Source: CACKLF01 sp002725175 (GTDB lineage Bacteria; Pseudomonadota; Alphaproteobacteria; Rhodobacterales; Rhodobacteraceae). Taken from it: a stretch of 53,980 nucleotides of DNA. The notes below the pieces were generated by a model that searched no databases, was not told the origin of the DNA, and was given only the letters and a program-made list of their open reading frames with translations. Below are positions 17,664-26,325 of this stretch, piece after piece (position 1 is the stretch's first letter; the number at the start of each line of letters is the position of its first letter). A program made the translations under genes and the position numbers. The stretch is taken from positions 1-53,980 of the forward strand of contig PBQX02000027.1 in the NCBI GenBank assembly GCA_002725175.2, in the 5' to 3' direction.

Positions 17664-19151
17664 TTAGCTACCCTTCATTCTTTGTTCCAATCTATCAATT
17701 AACTTTTTAGGTACCTTTTCCTTTTCCAACGTCTTTAATATTCGTTCCTTAGCCGTATCGGGCATCCATTTGTTCTTCTTTATTCTCTCGATATAAAATT
17801 GTCTCTTTTCTTCATCAAGTTCAATAAATTCCTCTTCAANCTTTTTTATTTTACCAGTTGAATCTATTGCTTTATTCAAATCTTCCTTCCTTATAGGATC
17901 TATTCTAAGATCTGCTCCCAATTGTGGGGTCCTACGAATGACATATTCGACTCCTTCGGGAACANTCNTTAATACCAACTCATCTCCTTGCCTTCTAACC
18001 AGTTTTACTTCCAATTCTTCAAGCCTTCCTTCATCATTTAAAACCAAAACTTTATTATTAGGATCAACAGAAGATGCAGGCACAACAAAAACTGAAGTTA
18101 ACTCTTTCTCTTTAATGATAACCTTTACAAAATCACCAGGCCTTAAGATTGTATTTGAAGATGTTTCCAACGACGCGAAAATTTTCTTTCCTGCGGCTCC
18201 CTCCATGACTTCTGACGCCATCCTAGTTATTTTTCCATTTATTCGAACGTCCCTATTTTCAAACTCTAGACTGACACTTACTGGCAGCCCAACCAAGCTC
18301 AAATTTTCATCAATTATTTTNTCAAAGTCAGCATTTGAAACTTGAAATGAAACTTCGAGAGCTAGTGGATCAATAAGAGTGCCAAGCCTTTCTCCAACCG
18401 TTATCAATCGACCCTTTAAAGCCGATACTTTTGAAATTATAGCATTAAAAGGAGNATAGAATTCTGTTTCTTTAAGCTGCCTCTCAGCTTTTTGAACAAC
18501 NAGAAGTTGTTTTTGGTATGCAATTTCAGAAATTTTTTTTCTAGCACTTGCTTGAGAAAGAGCGCTTTCTCTTGAAAGCAACGTTTGTTCAGCAATAGCT
18601 ACATTTAGTTCAGCATTTTCCACTACACTTTTTGTAACAATGTCATTTTCTGACAATTCGACCTGTCGATTAAAATTGTCTTGTCTCAATCTTAGTTGCT
18701 TTTCGGCGGATTTTAATTCACTCTCTGCTAAAATTAGGTTTGCCTCAGCACTTTCTCTTTCCGCCTGAAGTTCTTCTAAACCTATCTTAGCAAAATCCAA
18801 ATCATTTTGAAACTCTACTGGGTCAATCACATATAATAATTCACCTTTATTAACCACAGCACCATCTCTAAAATTTTGCGATACAAAATCAATTCTCCCA
18901 CCAACAGACGACCTTAACTCAAGTGAGTTCCAGCTCGCCACTTCTCCGTAGGAACTTATCTTTGGTAAAAAATTTGTGGATGTGAATTTTGCAACTGGAA
19001 CTGCATAAGTTCTTTCTTGACTCCCTCTAAAACTAGGCCTANNTGNCCCTTCCTTTACGGTCGAACGAAGGACAGAAAATGATACNGCTACAAGCCCAAA
19101 AGTCANAAATATAAGNAATAAACTTACAAGACNTTTATTTAAATAATTCAA
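17664..19151 (-). CDS. RND efflux periplasmic adaptor (membrane fusion protein)
   Basis: The adaptor joining the RND permease to an outer-membrane channel. The 495 residues include an N-terminal membrane anchor (about 8-30), the first lipoyl half with SYGEVASWNSLELRSSVGGRID, a long coiled-coil hairpin rich in Glu, Ala, Gln and Leu (about 115-215), the second lipoyl half (FNAIISKVSALKGRLITVGERLG) and a beta-barrel. The last 75-80 residues form a highly charged Lys/Glu tail beyond the usual adaptor length. The start is TTG at 19151. The stop is immediately followed by the permease ATG. No outer-membrane factor gene is adjacent. Confidence 0.9.
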   Translation of the reverse strand: MNYLNKXLVSLXLIFXTFGLVXVSFSVLRSTVKEGXXRPSFRGSQERTYAVPVAKFTSTNFLPKISSYGEVASWNSLELRSSVGGRIDFVSQNFRDGAVVNKGELLYVIDPVEFQNDLDFAKIGLEELQAERESAEANLILAESELKSAEKQLRLRQDNFNRQVELSENDIVTKSVVENAELNVAIAEQTLLSRESALSQASARKKISEIAYQKQLXVVQKAERQLKETEFYXPFNAIISKVSALKGRLITVGERLGTLIDPLALEVSFQVSNADFXKIIDENLSLVGLPVSVSLEFENRDVRINGKITRMASEVMEGAAGKKIFASLETSSNTILRPGDFVKVIIKEKELTSVFVVPASSVDPNNKVLVLNDEGRLEELEVKLVRRQGDELVLXXVPEGVEYVIRRTPQLGADLRIDPIRKEDLNKAIDSTGKIKKXEEEFIELDEEKRQFYIERIKKNKWMPDTAKERILKTLEKEKVPKKLIDRLEQRMKGS

Positions 19152-19240
19152 TTTTTTTTACCCAGTTAAAATTTAATGCTGACTACTAAAATAATCAGTT
19201 TTTAAGAGAAGGCCATACTATTTAAATAAAATTCATATAT

Positions 19241-19789
19241 TTATTTACGTTTTTTGTGCTCGTCTAATCTTGGCAATATCTCTACTAGATTACATGGTCT
19301 ATTTCTATAATCTAACTGTGTCACCAAAATTTCATCCCATGCATCCTTGCAGGCAGATGGAGATCCTGGCAGAGCAAACAAAAACTTGCCATTCGAAATT
19401 CCAGCGCAAGCACGAGATTGGATAGCAGAAGCACCAATTTTCTTAAAAGATACAGCCGAAAAAACAGAAGCAAAGGCATCCACCTCTTTTTCATAAATCT
19501 GACGATGTGCCTCAACCGTAACATCCTTACCAGTCAGGCCTGTCCCTCCAGTTGAAATCACTACATCAACATCAGATCTATTTACTAGCTTAATAAGCTG
19601 ATTTTTTATTTGATTGATATTATCTTTCACAACTAAATGATCAGAGCAGTTGTGACCCGAAGAAATTATTCTGTCTTTTAAGAAACTGCCTGACTTATCT
19701 GACTTGATATTTCTCGTATCGGAAATACATAAAATAGCAATTTTGAGTGGGATAAACTCCCTCTCCTTATTAAATGAATATTTTGTCAT
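19241..19789 (-). CDS. moaB: Molybdenum cofactor biosynthesis protein MoaB
   Basis: MoaB/MogA-fold protein that adenylylates molybdopterin before metal insertion. The 182 residues contain ILCISDTRN, the binding loop VVISTGGTGLTGKDVT (about 82-97), and ALPGSPSACKDAWDEIL. Length and the absence of a MoeA portion fit MoaB. The start overlaps the upstream UDG-like gene stop by 4 nt (ATGA), so the two are translated together, an arrangement common in Rhodobacterales. moaD and moaE lie about 8 kb to the right. Confidence 0.92.
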   Translation of the reverse strand: MTKYSFNKEREFIPLKIAILCISDTRNIKSDKSGSFLKDRIISSGHNCSDHLVVKDNINQIKNQLIKLVNRSDVDVVISTGGTGLTGKDVTVEAHRQIYEKEVDAFASVFSAVSFKKIGASAIQSRACAGISNGKFLFALPGSPSACKDAWDEILVTQLDYRNRPCNLVEILPRLDEHKKRK

Positions 19790-20571
19790 TTTCCCTGTCC
19801 AAGCAAACTTTTAATTTCCTTTAAAGTTTCCCAAGCAGTTTTTTTTTCGTCAGGAAAGTCAATTAATCTACTAGGAGAAGCTATCGTAAAGCTCTTAGTT
19901 GCCTCCGGAATAAATTGATCCTCATTTGCACTTTTGGAAACATTAGCCAATAATTTAAACTTCTCAAAAAATTCAGTCATTATAACTAATATCTTTGGCT
20001 TTATTATTGAAAGATGTTTGGAAACAAAAGGATATATTAAGGCTAGATCAAGTTCTGAATTTTCTAAACTCGGTGGCAACCTCCATGGAAAAATGGGCAC
20101 TGCATAAAGACTTTCTTCTTCTATAGAAAGTCCAATCGCCTTAAACATCTTATCGAAGATCGCACCTCTTTCTCCAGAGAAAATATTTTTTTCGAAAATT
20201 TCTTCGCGCCCTGGAGGGTCACACAACACCATCACATTAGCCCTTTGATTTCCAAAAGAAAAATTCATTTTATTAGAAATTTTGGGTGCGCTGAATTCTT
20301 CACATTTCTCCAATATCAATCTCAATTCTTCTATAGTATTCACCTTTTTGGATAGTTCATCTAATTTATTTGTAGCGTCAAAACTTTTACTTTTCATTTT
20401 GTCTAGAGATATAGACCTGTTATTATTTACATTGAAAGACTCCAATTTATATGTATCTGAAGTTGAATCAAATCGGTTTACAGGACCCTCTTCATGAGCT
20501 TCATCAGCACCAAACTCTATAAGAAGATTCAAGGTTTCAACCTGATTCTCTAATTCCATTTTCTTATTCAA
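19786..20571 (-). CDS. Uracil-DNA glycosylase superfamily protein, degenerate
   Basis: A 261-residue protein related to the family 4 uracil-DNA glycosylases that alphaproteobacteria encode next to moaB. The skeleton is clear: VMVLCDPPGREE (motif 1), IFSGERGAIFDKMFKAIGLS, FPWRLPPS and a region ending SPSRLI. Key positions are altered: the GEAPG motif reads CDPPG (117-121), the His of the HPSxLL motif is Ser232, and of the usual iron-sulfur cysteines only Cys90 has an obvious counterpart. It may not excise uracil. The N-terminal 80 residues are poorly conserved. The TTG start at 20571 has GAGGG 7 bp upstream, which decides it over the ATG at 20559. Confidence 0.75.
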   Translation of the reverse strand: MNKKMELENQVETLNLLIEFGADEAHEEGPVNRFDSTSDTYKLESFNVNNNRSISLDKMKSKSFDATNKLDELSKKVNTIEELRLILEKCEEFSAPKISNKMNFSFGNQRANVMVLCDPPGREEIFEKNIFSGERGAIFDKMFKAIGLSIEEESLYAVPIFPWRLPPSLENSELDLALIYPFVSKHLSIIKPKILVIMTEFFEKFKLLANVSKSANEDQFIPEATKSFTIASPSRLIDFPDEKKTAWETLKEIKSLLGQGK

Positions 20572-20593
20572 GTGATAGCCCTCAGAAAAATAT

Positions 20594-21220
20594 TTAAGCC
20601 CCTATACTACTCCGTTGCGAAACCGTAGCTTTCCAATTTAAAAGAAATTCCAAATGCTCAGGTATTTCAACTCTAATTGTCCTTAGGAAATTTACTGCTA
20701 CTATTGCAGTAATGTCTGCTACAGAAAAATTAGGTCCAACTATAAACTGATTATGAGTCAATTGTTTATTTAATGTTTCTAGCCCAACTAAAACACGGGG
20801 TCTATTTGCTACAGACCATGCCTCGCACTGATCCTCTAAAACTGTCATTTTTGGATTGCCGTGCCTCAAAACAAAAGCGATNGGCCACAGCAATTCAAAC
20901 TCCATCCGACGCTGCCACATTTCTACCAAAGATACTTCCAATTGTGTCCTTCCGAAAAGAGGTATTTCGGGNTTTTCCATTTCAAAAAATCTGCATATAG
21001 CAATACTTTCTGTGAGAAAAGAGCCGTCAGAAAGCTCCAACACAGGAACACGATAAGTACCTACTTTTTCTTTATATTCCGTTTTGAAATGATCTCCTGC
21101 CATTATNTCAATTTGATCATAAGGTATCTCTATTCCCTTTTCTGCCANAAANATTCTTACTCGCCTACAATTCGGGGCGGCTCTATTTTCAATTATTCGA
21201 AGTGCTTTTATTCTATCCAT
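20594..21220 (-). CDS. Glutathione S-transferase family protein
   Basis: A 208-residue GST. The thioredoxin-like N-terminal domain (about 1-80) has APNCRRVR near the active-site position, the cis-Pro region TYRVPVLELSDGSFLTESIAICRFFE, and the C-terminal helical domain includes NQFIVGPNFSVADITAIVAVNFL, the conserved N-capping box. The substrate is unknown. It lies 22 bp upstream of the UDG-like gene on the same strand and is divergent from pyrB by 79 bp. A few N bases. Confidence 0.9.
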   Translation of the reverse strand: MDRIKALRIIENRAAPNCRRVRXFXAEKGIEIPYDQIXIMAGDHFKTEYKEKVGTYRVPVLELSDGSFLTESIAICRFFEMEXPEIPLFGRTQLEVSLVEMWQRRMEFELLWXIAFVLRHGNPKMTVLEDQCEAWSVANRPRVLVGLETLNKQLTHNQFIVGPNFSVADITAIVAVNFLRTIRVEIPEHLEFLLNWKATVSQRSSIGA

Positions 21221-21299
21221 GATTAATCATATCCTTAACACTTGATAGAAGCAATCACTCCGAGTATACCTAAGAGAACTTTTCAAGGATATTAAGATA

Positions 21300-22229
21300 T
21301 TGATAGCTAAAAAGAATCTTTTGGGAATAGAGTTCTTAGAGCCGAGTGATATTTATGAAATTTTAGATAAAGCTAAAGGTTTCACACAGCAAGATCTATC
21401 TGGAAAAAGTGTCGCCCAAACACTTGACGGTTANAATATAATTAATATTTTCTTTGAAAACTCAACTAGAACCCAAACAAGTTTTGAAATTGCGGGGAAA
21501 AGGTTAGGAGCCTTAGTTNCTAGCATAAATGTAAAAGATAGTTCTATAAAAAAAGGTGAAACTCTATTTGACACCGCATTAACTCTAAATGCGATGAAAC
21601 CTGATCTAATAGTCATCAGGCATCCCTATTCGGGAGCAGTACAGCTTTTATCTGAAAAAATCGATTGCTCTGTTATAAACGCCGGTGACGGAAAGCATGA
21701 GCATCCAACTCAAGCTTTGCTTGATGCTATGACCGTTCTCCGCAGAAAAAGCCGACTTAGTGGACTTACTGTCACAATTTGTGGGGATATTGCCCATAGC
21801 CGAGTAGCAAGATCAAATATTTTTCTGTTTGGAAAATTGGGAAATTCTATTAGGCTTGTAGGTCCAGCAACACTGGTACCAGACTGCTTTAAAGAATTTG
21901 GAGTTGAGGTATTTAATAATATGAGAGAAGGACTAAAAGGCGCTGATGTAGTCATGATGTTGAGGCTACAAAAGGAAAGAATGGATGGTGGTTATGTTCC
22001 TTCTGAAAGAGAATATTTTCATTTTTATGGATTAGATGAAGAGAAACTTTCACAAGCGAAATCAGATGCCATAATCCTTCATCCTGGTCCAATGAATAGG
22101 GGTGTAGAGATTGATAGTGAGTTGGCTGATGACTTAAGTCGATCAGCGATCCAAGAGCAAGTTGAAATGGGCGTCTCCATAAGAATGGCAGTTATAGAAA
22201 GCTTAATTGCACGAGTTATTGATAAATGA
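21300..22229 (+). CDS. pyrB: Aspartate carbamoyltransferase catalytic subunit
   Basis: Second step of de novo pyrimidine synthesis: carbamoyl phosphate plus aspartate to carbamoyl aspartate. The 309 residues contain the carbamoyl-phosphate loop FFENSTRTQTSFEIAGKRLG, the HPYSGA and DGKHEHPTQALLDAMT motifs, GDIAHSRVARSN, and the C-terminal ILHPGPMNRGVEI. No pyrI is present. The start is TTG at 21300 with AAGGAT upstream. The stop overlaps the start of the dihydroorotase-like gene by 4 nt, implying coupled translation and probably complex formation. Confidence 0.96.
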   Translation: MIAKKNLLGIEFLEPSDIYEILDKAKGFTQQDLSGKSVAQTLDGXNIINIFFENSTRTQTSFEIAGKRLGALVXSINVKDSSIKKGETLFDTALTLNAMKPDLIVIRHPYSGAVQLLSEKIDCSVINAGDGKHEHPTQALLDAMTVLRRKSRLSGLTVTICGDIAHSRVARSNIFLFGKLGNSIRLVGPATLVPDCFKEFGVEVFNNMREGLKGADVVMMLRLQKERMDGGYVPSEREYFHFYGLDEEKLSQAKSDAIILHPGPMNRGVEIDSELADDLSRSAIQEQVEMGVSIRMAVIESLIARVIDK

Positions 22230-23491
22230 TTACATTTAAAAATGTCCGCATTATTGATCCAGAATCAAATCGGGACTCCTTGGGTTCATTAACTATAGAT
22301 AATGGAATTATTGAAAAAATTGATGGACCGATTAAAGGTGAATCAATTGATTGTAAAGGTGCATGTCTAGCACCGGGAATAGTCGATATAGGCCCAAAGA
22401 TTTGTGAACCTGGAGAGAGACATAAAGAGAGTTTTAGGACTGCTTCTGCGGCCGCCGCAGCAGGTGGAGTAACATGTCTTGTAACTCGCCCTGATACTTC
22501 CCCACCAATAGATACTCCAGAAATATTAGAGTTTTTTTTAACTAGAGCCTCAAATTCAGCAAAGGTAAAAATACTGCCAATGGTAACTCTGAGCAAAAAT
22601 CTTTCTGGAAGGGAAATGAGTGAACTTGGCTTTATGAAAGATCTTGGAGCAATAGCTTTTTCTGAAGGACTAAATTATTTTCATGATACAAAATATTTTC
22701 AGAAAACCATGCAGTATATTAAAGCATTAGATCTTTTCATAATAGGACATCCGCAAGAAAATTCTTTATCCGAAGGTTCAGTAGCAACAGCAGGTGCTTT
22801 TGCTTCAAAATTGGGATTACCGAGTGTATCAACTGTGGCAGAGAAAATTGGTCTTGAAAGAGATCTGTCCCTGGCTTCTCTTACAGAAGTTAAATACCAT
22901 GCAGACCAAATAACAACTGAGGAAGCTGTCGAAACACTTAAAAGATACAAAAAAACAAATGGCCGAATTTCTGCCGGTACATCTATCCATCATATTTCCT
23001 TAAATGAGTTAGACATAGGTCCATATAGAACATTCTTTAAAATCACCCCACCATTGCGCTCCGAAAAGGATAGGTTAGCAGTGATTAATGGCTTAAAGGA
23101 TGGAACTATAGATATAATTGGATCTTTTCACACACCTCAAGATGAAGAAAGTAAAAGACTCCCATATGAAACCGCTGCTCCTGGAGCCATTGGGCTAGAA
23201 ACAATTCTTTGCTCAGCTTTAAGATTAACTAAAGATAAGATTTTTAATTTGCCCACTTTGTTTAAATTCTTATCTTTAAACCCTGCTAATTTAATTGGAG
23301 CACCATTTGGTAGAATTAGAGAAGGTAGCCCAGCAGATTTAGTCGTATTTGACCCTGATGAACCTTTTTTAATTGACAGGTTTAAATTAAAGTCTAAGTC
23401 GAAGAATACACCTTTTGACGAACAAACCATGCAAGGACGCGTCCTAATGACATACGTTAATGGAGAAGAAGTTTTCCGGAGATGTAATTAA
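22226..23491 (+). CDS. pyrC: Dihydroorotase-like protein, probably non-catalytic
   Basis: A 421-residue amidohydrolase-fold protein of the dihydroorotase family, placed in the pyrB-pyrC slot. Active dihydroorotases have DxHxHxRxPG near the N terminus; here it reads DIGPKICEPG (54-63), so both metal histidines and the substrate arginine are gone. The later SDHAPH motif, with the catalytic Asp, reads GSFHTPQ (Phe301). The His-containing HxSTA-type stretch is YHADQIT. Such pseudo-dihydroorotases are known as structural partners that hold ATCase in a dodecamer. I infer that role and expect a separate active enzyme elsewhere. Start ATG at 22226, coupled to pyrB; plsY overlaps by 1 nt. Confidence 0.88.
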   Translation: MITFKNVRIIDPESNRDSLGSLTIDNGIIEKIDGPIKGESIDCKGACLAPGIVDIGPKICEPGERHKESFRTASAAAAAGGVTCLVTRPDTSPPIDTPEILEFFLTRASNSAKVKILPMVTLSKNLSGREMSELGFMKDLGAIAFSEGLNYFHDTKYFQKTMQYIKALDLFIIGHPQENSLSEGSVATAGAFASKLGLPSVSTVAEKIGLERDLSLASLTEVKYHADQITTEEAVETLKRYKKTNGRISAGTSIHHISLNELDIGPYRTFFKITPPLRSEKDRLAVINGLKDGTIDIIGSFHTPQDEESKRLPYETAAPGAIGLETILCSALRLTKDKIFNLPTLFKFLSLNPANLIGAPFGRIREGSPADLVVFDPDEPFLIDRFKLKSKSKNTPFDEQTMQGRVLMTYVNGEEVFRRCN

Positions 23492-24126
23492 TGCTCCCTG
23501 ACTTACTTAGGATTGGTGCGGCGGCACCTGGATTTTATCAAGCTTTACCATGGATTCTTTCGATTTCTGTAGCCAGCTACCTATTAGGTTCTATTCCTTT
23601 TGGAATAATATTCTCCAAGTTATTCAAATTAGGTAATTTGTCAGAAATTGGTTCTGGGAATATTGGCGCAACAAATGTGCTTAGAACTGGAAATAAATTT
23701 GCAGCGTTTCTTACACTCTTTTTAGATGGGTTTAAAGGATTCCTAGCAGTTTATATATTTTATAGTTTTCTTGGGCTTACCGCGGCTCAATTTTCTAGTA
23801 TTTTTGTCTTCCTAGGACACTTGTTGCCAATATTTAATAAATTTAAAGGCGGTAAGGGAGTGGCTACTTTTTTAGGGATAATTATGGCGTTAAACTTTTG
23901 GTTATTCTTCTATGCTGGCCTAATTTGGCTTATATTAGCATTTTTATTTAAGCGGTCTTCATTATCTTCCCTTTTTTCAAGCTCCTTCACTTTAATTCTA
24001 GCCTTCCCGCTTGGCCTAGAGAATAATTTTTGGGTTTTGATACTTCTTGTTATTGGAATATTTGTTTCGCATAGAACAAATATTGTTAGACTTTTTAATG
24101 GTTTAGAACCAAAGATCGGTGAATAA
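23491..24126 (+). CDS. plsY: Glycerol-3-phosphate acyltransferase PlsY
   Basis: An integral membrane acyltransferase that uses acyl-phosphate to acylate glycerol-3-phosphate, the first step of phospholipid synthesis. The 211 residues show several membrane helices and the three PlsY motifs: SYLLGSIPFG, GSGNIGATNVLRTG, and HLLPIFNKFKGGKGVAT. The ATG shares one base with the TAA of the preceding pyrC-like gene (TAATG). It converges on gshA with a 9-bp gap. Confidence 0.96.
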   Translation: MLPDLLRIGAAAPGFYQALPWILSISVASYLLGSIPFGIIFSKLFKLGNLSEIGSGNIGATNVLRTGNKFAAFLTLFLDGFKGFLAVYIFYSFLGLTAAQFSSIFVFLGHLLPIFNKFKGGKGVATFLGIIMALNFWLFFYAGLIWLILAFLFKRSSLSSLFSSSFTLILAFPLGLENNFWVLILLVIGIFVSHRTNIVRLFNGLEPKIGE

Positions 24127-24135
24127 ATCTATCCT

Positions 24136-25506
24136 TCAATAGCTATGTTCAAGGTAAATCCTACGTAAATCTTTTTCCCACCGACCCCAATAGTTTTCAA
24201 GGAGTTTATCAGCGAGAGTCTGTCTTGCTTCAACCATTTCAAATAAAGGATCTAAAAAATGTGCCTCATCTCTACGCCCGCCTGAAGAATTTGATATTGC
24301 TCTCTCCACAAGACCTCTCCTCGATATCTCCAAAACTTTTTTGCAAACCTTATGCACTGGCACACCTCTAATATTCGCTTCAAATCCTTTCTTGGCAACA
24401 TCTTGATTTAGTTTTTCTCTATCAAAATCCGACCAGTCCTTGGTTAAATCTAAAATTTCGTCTAAAGCTCCTGAATTGTACATTATACCTACCCAAAAAG
24501 CTGGAAGAGCACATATCGATGCCCAAGGTCCTCCATCTGCTCCTCTCATTTCAATAAAATTTTTTACCCTTACTTCAGTAAAGATGGTGGTCAAGTGATC
24601 TGCCCAATCACTCAAACTAGGTTTTTGTCCTATAAGAATATCAAGCTTGCCCTCTAGAAAATCTCTGAATGATTTTCCAAGCGCATTAAGATATTTGCCA
24701 TCTCGATATACAAAATACATTGGTACATCTAAAGCATAATCAACCCATTTCTCAAAACCAAAACCTTCATCATATACAAATGGAACCATGCCAGTTCTAC
24801 TACTATCAGTATCCCTCCATATGGCTGATCTCCAACTCTTATAACCGTTCGGTTTTCCATCAAAAAATGGTGAAGCCGCAAATAGGCAAGTGGCTATTGG
24901 TTGTAACGAAACTCCAGCTCGCATTTTTCTTATCATATCTTTTTCTGAACTATAGTCCAAATTCACTTGTACTGTACATGTCCGGTACATCATTTTTTTT
25001 CCATGGGCACCTACTTTACCCATGTATGGGGTCATAAGTTCATACCTTCCTTTAGGCATCATCGGCATTTGATTTTCACTCCAATCAGGAGAGGCTCCTA
25101 ATCCAATAAAACCGGCCCCAATATTATCAGCTATCATCTTAATTTCAGATAAATGATTCGAAACTTCATTACATGTCTGATGAACATTCTTAAATATAGC
25201 CCCTGATAATTCTAGCTGACCTCCTGGTTCTAAACTAATATTGGAGCCACCTCTTTTTAACCCAATTAGTTTTCTATTCTCCCTAACTTCCTCCCAACCG
25301 TACGTATCTCGCAGACCAGATAACATGGAAAAAATTGATGTTTCTCCCTCAAAGGGTAAAGGAGAAAAACTCTTCTTATCATAACCAAACTTTTCATGCT
25401 CAGTACCTATTCCCCAATCAGTATGCACTTTGCAGCCATCCTCAAGAAACTGTACAAGTTGAGAATAATTTTCAACTGTTCCTTCCGCTGATTGTGGAAT
25501 AGACAT
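24136..25506 (-). CDS. gshA: Glutamate-cysteine ligase (GCS2 type)
   Basis: First enzyme of glutathione synthesis. The 456-residue product belongs to the alphaproteobacterial/plant-type ligase family: GIGTEHEKFGYD (about 36-47), LEPGGQLELSGAIF (about 116-129), MMYRTCTVQVNLDYSSE, FIEMRGADGGPW, and the C-terminal FEMVEARQTLADKLL. The ATG at 25506 has GGAG just upstream. It lies 75 bp downstream of rsmE on the same strand. Confidence 0.94.
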   Translation of the reverse strand: MSIPQSAEGTVENYSQLVQFLEDGCKVHTDWGIGTEHEKFGYDKKSFSPLPFEGETSIFSMLSGLRDTYGWEEVRENRKLIGLKRGGSNISLEPGGQLELSGAIFKNVHQTCNEVSNHLSEIKMIADNIGAGFIGLGASPDWSENQMPMMPKGRYELMTPYMGKVGAHGKKMMYRTCTVQVNLDYSSEKDMIRKMRAGVSLQPIATCLFAASPFFDGKPNGYKSWRSAIWRDTDSSRTGMVPFVYDEGFGFEKWVDYALDVPMYFVYRDGKYLNALGKSFRDFLEGKLDILIGQKPSLSDWADHLTTIFTEVRVKNFIEMRGADGGPWASICALPAFWVGIMYNSGALDEILDLTKDWSDFDREKLNQDVAKKGFEANIRGVPVHKVCKKVLEISRRGLVERAISNSSGGRRDEAHFLDPLFEMVEARQTLADKLLENYWGRWEKDLRRIYLEHSY

Positions 25507-25581
25507 GAATTTCTCCGCAAATTAACTTCTGATCACTTTATCCCACTTTATAGCATTTTAGAAATATAAATTACTTGCTAC

Positions 25582-26304
25582 TTAGGTGGAAAAATGTGAA
25601 TGCCAAACTGCTAAAGCAACAGTGACAGCCGTTTCAGCCCTGAGAATCCTCGCCCCCAAAGAAACAGAATAAACATTCTTTCTCCTAGAAAGCATTTCCC
25701 TCTCCTTATCAGAGAATCCTCCCTCTGGGCCAATTAGAATACAAGCCTTGGAGAAATTATCTTTGGCGAATATTTCTCTAAGGTTAGGTTCTTTGGCAAC
25801 CTCATTGCAAAAAATCAACTTTCGATCCTCTGGAAAATTATCTATAAACTCTGCAAGACTAGTATTTTCTCTTATTTCTGGAATAAAATTTCCACCACAC
25901 TGTTCAACAGCTTCTATAGAATTTAGCTTCCACTTACTAATACGCAAATTCTTATTTACTGAATGCTCAGTAAATATAGGAAAAATCTTTCTAACCCCAA
26001 TTTCAGTACATTTTTCTATAACAAAATGTGTGCCTATTTTCTTTATTGGCGTAAATGCTACCCAAATATCTTCTGGTTTAGAGATTTCTGCTAACTTCTT
26101 TTTTGGCTCTAGCGTAACAGTACCCTTGGACACATATTTTATTTCTGCTTCATACTCTCCACTTTTCCCATCAAAAACTATCACCTTATCACCTTTTTTT
26201 CTTCGCATTACATTTTGAAGGTAATGGGCGCTCGTAGATGACAATGTGATGGGTTGAAATAAATCAATTGTTACTCCAGAATACAGACGCACTACTTTAA
26301 CCAT
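25582..26304 (-). CDS. rsmE: 16S rRNA (uracil-1498-N3)-methyltransferase RsmE
   Basis: SPOUT-family methyltransferase forming m3U1498 in 16S rRNA. The 240 residues have an N-terminal PUA-like domain (VMRRKKGDKVIVFDGKSGEYEAEI) and the knotted SAM domain with EKCTEIGVRKIFPI, IGPEGGFSDKERE (about 191-203) and SLGARILRAETAVTVAL. It is divergent from ubiA by 21 bp, so promoter signals of both must lie in or overlap the genes. Confidence 0.95.
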   Translation of the reverse strand: MVKVVRLYSGVTIDLFQPITLSSTSAHYLQNVMRRKKGDKVIVFDGKSGEYEAEIKYVSKGTVTLEPKKKLAEISKPEDIWVAFTPIKKIGTHFVIEKCTEIGVRKIFPIFTEHSVNKNLRISKWKLNSIEAVEQCGGNFIPEIRENTSLAEFIDNFPEDRKLIFCNEVAKEPNLREIFAKDNFSKACILIGPEGGFSDKEREMLSRRKNVYSVSLGARILRAETAVTVALAVWHSHFST

Positions 26305-26325
26305 GGATTTACCTTCTTTAGATTA

